Source of the DNA: Pseudomonas brassicae
GTDB lineage: Bacteria > Pseudomonadota > Gammaproteobacteria > Pseudomonadales > Pseudomonadaceae
DNA length: 44,505 bases
Direction of reading: 5' to 3'
Assembly: GCF_010671725.1 (NCBI RefSeq)
Contig: NZ_JAAHBU010000001.1
Coordinates: forward strand, 1-44,505
Shown: positions 39,844 through 44,505 of the stretch, piece after piece
Layout of the letters: each line of letters opens with the position of its first letter
Position numbering within the stretch: the first letter of the stretch is position 1
The notes under the pieces: generated by a model
Told to the model about the DNA's origin: nothing
The model's database searches: none
The model's input: the letters and a program-made list of their open reading frames with translations, nothing else
Program-made: the position numbers and the translations under genes

Positions 39844-41898
39844 TCACACCGGACGCTTGAGCACCAAGGTCAGGATGTCGTAACTGGCCACCAGCTCACC
39901 CAGCTGGTTGGTCACCTCCACATCCCACGCCACCACCCCCTGGGGCTGCCCCAGCGGGCTGGATTTGCCCTGGTCGATCTTGCGCTTGCAGGTCAGGCGC
40001 GCCTGAATGGTGTCACCAATACCCACCGGGCTGATGAAGCGCAACGTGTCCAGCCCATAGTTGGCCAGTACCGGCCCTTCCCCCGGCGACACAAACAACC
40101 CCGCCGCCGCCGACAGCACGAAATACCCGTGCGCGATGCGCTTGCCGAACTGCGACTGCTTTGCCGCAATCTCGTCGAAGTGCATGTAGAAGTGGTCCCC
40201 CGACAGGCAGCCGAAATTCACCAGGTCAGCCTCGGTCACCGTGCGGCGATGGGTCAGCAGCGACTCGCCAATGCGCAGGTCCTCGAAGTGGCGACGGAAC
40301 GGATGCACGTCGCTCTCGAACACCTGGGCACCGCGTACATACTCGCCGGTCACCGCCATCAGCATGCTCGGCGAACCCTGCACCGCTGCACGCTGCAGGT
40401 AATGCTTGACCGCGCGCAGGCCGCCCAGCTCCTCACCGCCACCGGCGCGCCCAGGGCCGCCATGCTTGAGCTGTGGCAGGGGCGAACCGTGCCCGGTCGA
40501 CTCCACCGCCGCCTCGCTGTCCAGGATCAACAGGCGGCCATGCCATGCCGCCGCGACAGGGATCGCCTTGGCTGCTACCTCGCGGTCTGCGGTTACCAGG
40601 CTGGCTACCAGGCTGCCCTTGCCACGTGCCGCCAGCGCCAGCGCTTCGTCCAGGTCGTCATACGCCATCAGCGTACTGACCGGGCCGAACGCCTCGATAT
40701 CATGCGCGCCGCCCTCGGCATGCGGGTCGCGTGCGTGCAGCAAGGTCGGCGCAAAGAATGCACCTTCCCCCACGCCCTCGCCCCGTGGCGCAAACCCATC
40801 ACTGGCACCAAACAGCTGATCGCAGCTTTGCAGCAGGCTGCGCACCCGCTCACCCACGTCGCGCTGCTGGTCGTGCGAGGCCAGCGCGCCCATGCGCACG
40901 CCCTCAACCGACGGGTCGCCCACCACCACCTTGCTCAGGCGCTCGCGCAAACGCGTGGCCACGGCATCCAGGTGCCTGGCCGGCACGATGGCGCGGCGGA
41001 TGGCGGTGCACTTCTGCCCCGCCTTGGTGGTCATCTCGCGCACCACTTCCTTGATGTACAGGTCGAACTCGGCATCATCCGGCTGCACGTCCGGGCCCAG
41101 GATGGCGCAGTTCAGCGAGTCGGCTTCGGCGGTGAATGGCACCGAGTTGCGGATCAGGTTCGGGTTGACGCGCAACTTGGCCGCCGTGTCGGCAGACCCG
41201 GTGAAAGTCACCACGTCCTGACCCTGCAGGCGGTCGAGCAGATCGCCCGTGCTCCCCACCACCAGTTGCAGGCTGCCCACCGGCAACAGGCCGGACGCGT
41301 CCATCAGGCGCACCACCGCCTCGGTCAGGTAGCTGGTGGAGGTGGCCGGCTTGACGATGCATGGCATACCGGCCAGGAAGGTCGGCGCGAACTTCTCGAG
41401 CATGCCCCAGATCGGGAAGTTGAACGCGTTGATGTGCACCGCAAGCCCCGCACGCGGCACCAGGATATGGCTGCCGGCGAACGTGCCCTGCTTGCCCAGC
41501 GGGAATGCCGGGCCTTCGTGCAGCAGGTTGCCCGAGGGCAGCTCGCGGCTGCCGATGCCGGCATAGGCGAACAGCGTGGCGTTGCCACCCTCGATGTCGA
41601 TCCAGCTGTCGGCGCGGGTCGCGCCGCTGTGATGGGACAGGGCGTAAAGCTGCTCCTTGCGCTCGGCCAGGTACAGTGCCAGCGCCTTGAGCCGCGCCGC
41701 ACGCTGCTGGAAGTCCATCGCCATCAATGCCTTCAGGCCTTGCTGGCGAGCATGCTCGATGGCCTCGGCAAAGTCGGGACGCTCTTCATGGCTGTAGGCC
41801 AGGACATGCCCGTCCAGGGCGCTGCGCAAGGGTTGCGCGCCATGCTGGCCGAGCCAGCGGCCGGCGATGAAGCTTTGCAAGGTTGGGGCAACAGACAT
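39844..41898 (-). CDS. paaZ: PaaZ (PhaL/PaaN), fused oxepin-CoA hydrolase/aldehyde dehydrogenase
   Basis: Bifunctional ring-cleavage enzyme of aerobic phenylacetate degradation, 684 residues. It opens oxepin-CoA and oxidises the resulting semialdehyde. Residues about 1-520 are an aldehyde dehydrogenase with VVTFTGSADTAAKL (cofactor region), ALDH core AFNFPIWGMLEKFAPTFLAG and nucleophile Cys297 in TKAGQKCTAIRR. Residues about 540-684 are a MaoC-type (R)-hydratase with SGDHFYMHFDEIAA and GKRIAHGYFVLS. ATG 41898 has GGAGGA upstream. It lies 32 bases after the porin on the same strand. No lesion is seen. Confidence 0.94.
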   Translation of the reverse strand: MSVAPTLQSFIAGRWLGQHGAQPLRSALDGHVLAYSHEERPDFAEAIEHARQQGLKALMAMDFQQRAARLKALALYLAERKEQLYALSHHSGATRADSWIDIEGGNATLFAYAGIGSRELPSGNLLHEGPAFPLGKQGTFAGSHILVPRAGLAVHINAFNFPIWGMLEKFAPTFLAGMPCIVKPATSTSYLTEAVVRLMDASGLLPVGSLQLVVGSTGDLLDRLQGQDVVTFTGSADTAAKLRVNPNLIRNSVPFTAEADSLNCAILGPDVQPDDAEFDLYIKEVVREMTTKAGQKCTAIRRAIVPARHLDAVATRLRERLSKVVVGDPSVEGVRMGALASHDQQRDVGERVRSLLQSCDQLFGASDGFAPRGEGVGEGAFFAPTLLHARDPHAEGGAHDIEAFGPVSTLMAYDDLDEALALAARGKGSLVASLVTADREVAAKAIPVAAAWHGRLLILDSEAAVESTGHGSPLPQLKHGGPGRAGGGEELGGLRAVKHYLQRAAVQGSPSMLMAVTGEYVRGAQVFESDVHPFRRHFEDLRIGESLLTHRRTVTEADLVNFGCLSGDHFYMHFDEIAAKQSQFGKRIAHGYFVLSAAAGLFVSPGEGPVLANYGLDTLRFISPVGIGDTIQARLTCKRKIDQGKSSPLGQPQGVVAWDVEVTNQLGELVASYDILTLVLKRPV

Positions 41899-41930
41899 GG
41901 GGTGTCCTCCGGTTCTTTTAAGGGGCGCGC

Positions 41931-43172
41931 TTACCACAGCGCCAGGGTGTAGCCGATGATCAGGCGGTTTTCGTCCAGGTCGGTGGTCAACCCGTTGCCC
42001 GAGCGAAAGGTGACGTTGCGCCAGCGTAGGCTGACGTTCTTTAAGGGGCCGCTCTGCACCACGTAGGTGATGTCGGTGTCGCGCTCACGCTCACGGCCGT
42101 TGTCTACCGTCGCGGTCCTGGCATGCCGGCCATCGGTGTAGCGGGTCATGAAGGTCAGGCCCGGTACGCCCAGCGCAACGAAGTCGTAGTCGTAGCGCAG
42201 TTGCCACGAATCGATACCGGCACGGGTGTAGGTGTTGTAGGTCACCAGGTTGACGGTGTACGGGTCGCCGCCGTTGAGGAACGGGAAGGCGCTGTCGCCG
42301 GACATCTGCTGGAAGGTGGCACTGACTTTGTGTGCACCGCTGGCCAGGGTGAACATGCCGTTGGCGTTGCGGTTGTCGATGCGCCCTGCCCGCTCGGCGC
42401 CATCGCCACGGCTGTCGAAGTAGCGCAGGTCGCTGCGCAGGCTCAGGCCTTCGCCCAGCGGCTGGGTATGCACCAGGCCGACGAACTGCTGACGGTAGAT
42501 CTGTTCGAGCTGGGCGTAGTAGTAGGTCAGGTTCAGCTGCGGGGTGAATGCATAGGTGCCGCCGCCGAAGTCGAAGCGATCGCTGCTGGCGGCGCCATAG
42601 CCGATGTCGTCACGGCTGGAGGAATCACGCAGGTTGGCCTTGGTCAGGCGCCCGGCATTGACCGTCAGGCCGTCGATTTCCTGGCCGGTCAGCAGGCCGC
42701 CCTGGAAGCTTGCGGCCAGCAGGCGCGTGTCGTTGTACACCACCACCGGCAATGTCGGCTGCAGGGTGCCCAGGCGCAGCACGCTTTTGGAGGCGCGCAG
42801 CTTGGCGGTCAGGCCCAGTTCGCTGTAGTCGTCGGCCGGCTCCAGGCTGTTGCGCCCATAGGGCAACAGGCCAGTGCCGCGCCGGTCGCGGCTGGAATCG
42901 AGCTTGATGCCCAGTTGGCCCATGGCATCCACACCGACACCCACCGGGCCTTCGGTAAAGCCCGACTCGAACTTGGCGGTGAAGCCCTGGGCCCATTCCT
43001 CGGCCTTGGACTGCGGCGCGTTGTCCTGGCGGAAATCGCGGTTGATGTAGTGGTTGCGCAGCTCGACCCTGGCATGGCTGTCGCCGATGAAGTCGGCCAT
43101 GGCCGGTGTGGCGACCAGCGGCAAGGCCAGGCTTGCCAGCAGCGACGCCGGTGTAAGGCGAATGTGGTTCAT
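41931..43172 (-). CDS. phaK: OprD-family porin, PhaK-like phenylacetate channel
   Basis: An outer-membrane porin of 413 residues, with a signal peptide (MNHIRLTPASLLASLALPLV, then ATPAMA) and mature start DFIGDSHARVELRNHYINRD. OprD-family features include DLRYFDSRGDGAERAGRIDN, LRYDYDFVALGVPGLTFMTR and a C-terminal strand with aromatic end (RLIIGYTLALW). It stands between a symporter gene and paaZ, the same place as phaK of the P. putida phenylacetate catabolon. The link to phenylacetate is by position and family. The gene as read is intact. An open frame continues far upstream into the symporter gene but is not real coding sequence there. Confidence 0.88.
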   Translation of the reverse strand: MNHIRLTPASLLASLALPLVATPAMADFIGDSHARVELRNHYINRDFRQDNAPQSKAEEWAQGFTAKFESGFTEGPVGVGVDAMGQLGIKLDSSRDRRGTGLLPYGRNSLEPADDYSELGLTAKLRASKSVLRLGTLQPTLPVVVYNDTRLLAASFQGGLLTGQEIDGLTVNAGRLTKANLRDSSSRDDIGYGAASSDRFDFGGGTYAFTPQLNLTYYYAQLEQIYRQQFVGLVHTQPLGEGLSLRSDLRYFDSRGDGAERAGRIDNRNANGMFTLASGAHKVSATFQQMSGDSAFPFLNGGDPYTVNLVTYNTYTRAGIDSWQLRYDYDFVALGVPGLTFMTRYTDGRHARTATVDNGRERERDTDITYVVQSGPLKNVSLRWRNVTFRSGNGLTTDLDENRLIIGYTLALW

Positions 43173-43204
43173 TATTTTTATACCCGACAATCGTGTGGTT
43201 GTTT

Positions 43205-44505
43205 TCAGTGTTTGCTGGCGCCTGCGGCACCGATCCCGGTCATCGAGCGAATGAACTGCGCCAGGTAACGGCCGCGCTCTTCGGCGGCCCGCGCCGAGGT
43301 ATCGGTGACCGAGAACAGCCACGCCCCCAGGAACGCCAGGCTCATCGAGAACAGTGCCGGGTTGCTGTAGGGGAACAGGGCTTTTTCGTTGTGCAGCACG
43401 TTGACCCACACCGCCGGGCTCAGCACCAGCAGCACGATGGCCGAGACCAGCCCGCTCATGCTGCCGATCACCGCGCCGCGGGTGGTCAGGCCCTTCCAGT
43501 ACATCGAGAGGAACAGCACCGGGAAATTCACCGACGCGGCGATCGCCAGCACCAGCCCGGAGAGGAACGCGATGTTCTGCGACTCGAACATCAACCCGAG
43601 GATGATCGCCAGCACGCCGATCACCAGGGTGGCGATACGCGATACACGCATCTCCTCTTTCTCGCTGGCCTGGCCCTTGCGGATCACGCAGGCATACAGG
43701 TCGTGGGACACCGCCGAGGCACCGGACAAGGCCAGGCCGGCGACCACCGCCAGGATGGTGGCGAAGGCCACGGCCGAGATGAAGCCCAGGAACAGGTTGC
43801 CACCCACGGCTTGCGCCAGGTGCACGGCGATCATGTTGCCGCCGCCGATGATCGCGCCGTTGACGTCGCGGTAGGCCGGGTCGGTGCCGACCATCACGAT
43901 GGCGCCGAAGCCCACCAGAATCAGCAGCAGGTAGAAGTAGCCGATGAAGCCGGTGGCGTAGAACACGCTCTTGCGCGCTTCCTTGGCGTCGCTCACGGTG
44001 AAGAAGCGCATCAGGATATGCGGCAGGCCGGCGGTGCCGAACATCATGCCAAGGCCCAGGGATATCGCGTCGATGGGGTTGGACAGCAGCCCGCCCGGCG
44101 CCATGATCGCGGTGCCCTTGGCGTGCACTTGCGTGGCGGCGCTGAACATCGCTTCGGTGCTGAAGCCAAAATGCTTGAGCACCATGAACGCCATGAAACT
44201 GGTACCCGAGAGCAGCAACACAGCCTTGATGATCTGCACCCAGGTGTGGCGAGCATGCCACCGAAGGTCACGTAGAACACCATCAGCACGCCGACCAGCA
44301 TCACCGCGTAGAGGTAACTGATGCCGAACAGCAACTCGATCAGCTTGCCCGCGCCGACCATCTGCGCCACCAGGTACATCAGTGCCACGGTCAAGGTGCC
44401 CAGGGCCGAGGTCAGGCGTACCGGGGTTTGTTCCAGGCGGTAGGAGACCACGTCGGCAAAGGTGTATTTGCCCAGGTTGCGCAGGCGCTCGGCGATCAGG
44501 AACAG
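43205..44505 (-). pseudogene. phaJ: Sodium:solute symporter, PhaJ/ActP-like (N-terminus outside window), frameshifted
   Basis: An inner-membrane transporter of the SSS family, probably taking up phenylacetate with Na+. The N-terminal third lies beyond the window end. The visible part starts [20 protein letters not shown] and runs to [11 protein letters not shown] near 44246, where one C is missing (GCCACACC for GCCACCACC). It resumes as [20 protein letters not shown] to the stop at 43205. Many hydrophobic spans and the family segment [20 protein letters not shown] are clear, and it resembles acetate permease ActP. It lies 32 bases before the phaK-like porin. The lesion is probably a sequencing error. 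Confidence 0.88.

Noticed and set aside
39772-41952. A 726-residue open frame on the plus strand
   Set aside because: Antisense to paaZ, which has all catalytic motifs; it also starts inside a REP pair.
41931-44261. A 776-residue frame joining symporter DNA to the porin
   Set aside because: Only the last 413 residues are porin and they begin with a signal peptide at 43172. The upstream part is a wrong frame of the symporter gene.
44200-44300. Programmed frameshift in the symporter
   Set aside because: There is no slippery heptamer or following structure, and the same type of loss occurs in unrelated genes here.

Overview
The window is GC-rich chromosomal DNA of a fluorescent pseudomonad, most likely of the Pseudomonas putida group. 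The support is codon usage, the block oprE-lsfA-ssuEADCBF-gshA-tex-ompR-envZ-rimK-hslR-hslO-pckA, and REP-like elements of the GCTGGCAAGCCAGC type. I see no tRNA, rRNA, insertion sequence, prophage or CRISPR array.

Region 1 (1-17.7 kb) is an organosulfur acquisition island. A tight + strand operon encodes a TonB-dependent receptor (cut by the window edge), an NtaA/DszA-type flavin monooxygenase, an aldo/keto reductase and an SsuA-like binding protein. Facing it is a tauABCD operon on the minus strand, with a second, separately promoted tauA paralogue upstream. Next come an OprD/OprE-family porin, the 1-Cys peroxiredoxin lsfA, and the alkanesulfonate operon ssuEADCBF. Together these could carry organosulfur compounds across both membranes, release sulfite by oxygenation, reduce the aldehydes formed, and protect the cell from peroxide. 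There are four substrate-binding proteins but only two ABC permease/ATPase pairs.

Region 2 (17.7-30.4 kb) is housekeeping. It holds a TetR regulator coupled to gshA, a hotdog thioesterase coupled to tex, ompR-envZ, rimK with a retropepsin-like partner (rimB), hslR, hslO, pckA and a YbgC-like thioesterase.

Region 3 (30.4-39.6 kb, minus strand) is a complete chemosensory operon. In transcription order it reads Cache-domain MCP, CheY, STAS protein, CheA, second MCP, CheW, CheR, CheB, NarL-type regulator. CheD, CheV and a stand-alone CheZ are absent, but the first MCP ends in a region with a CheZ-like DxxxQ motif.

Region 4 (39.8-44.5 kb, minus strand) is part of the phenylacetate catabolon: symporter (phaJ-like, cut by the window edge), porin (phaK-like) and the fused hydratase/dehydrogenase paaZ.

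A major caveat is that about ten one- or two-base losses break reading frames in eight genes: monooxygenase, SsuA-like protein, second TauA, tex, cheB, both MCPs and the symporter. All lie in short GC-rich contexts and the proteins resume cleanly in another frame. Residual sequencing errors are more likely than real gene decay, so each broken gene should be read as probably intact in the organism.
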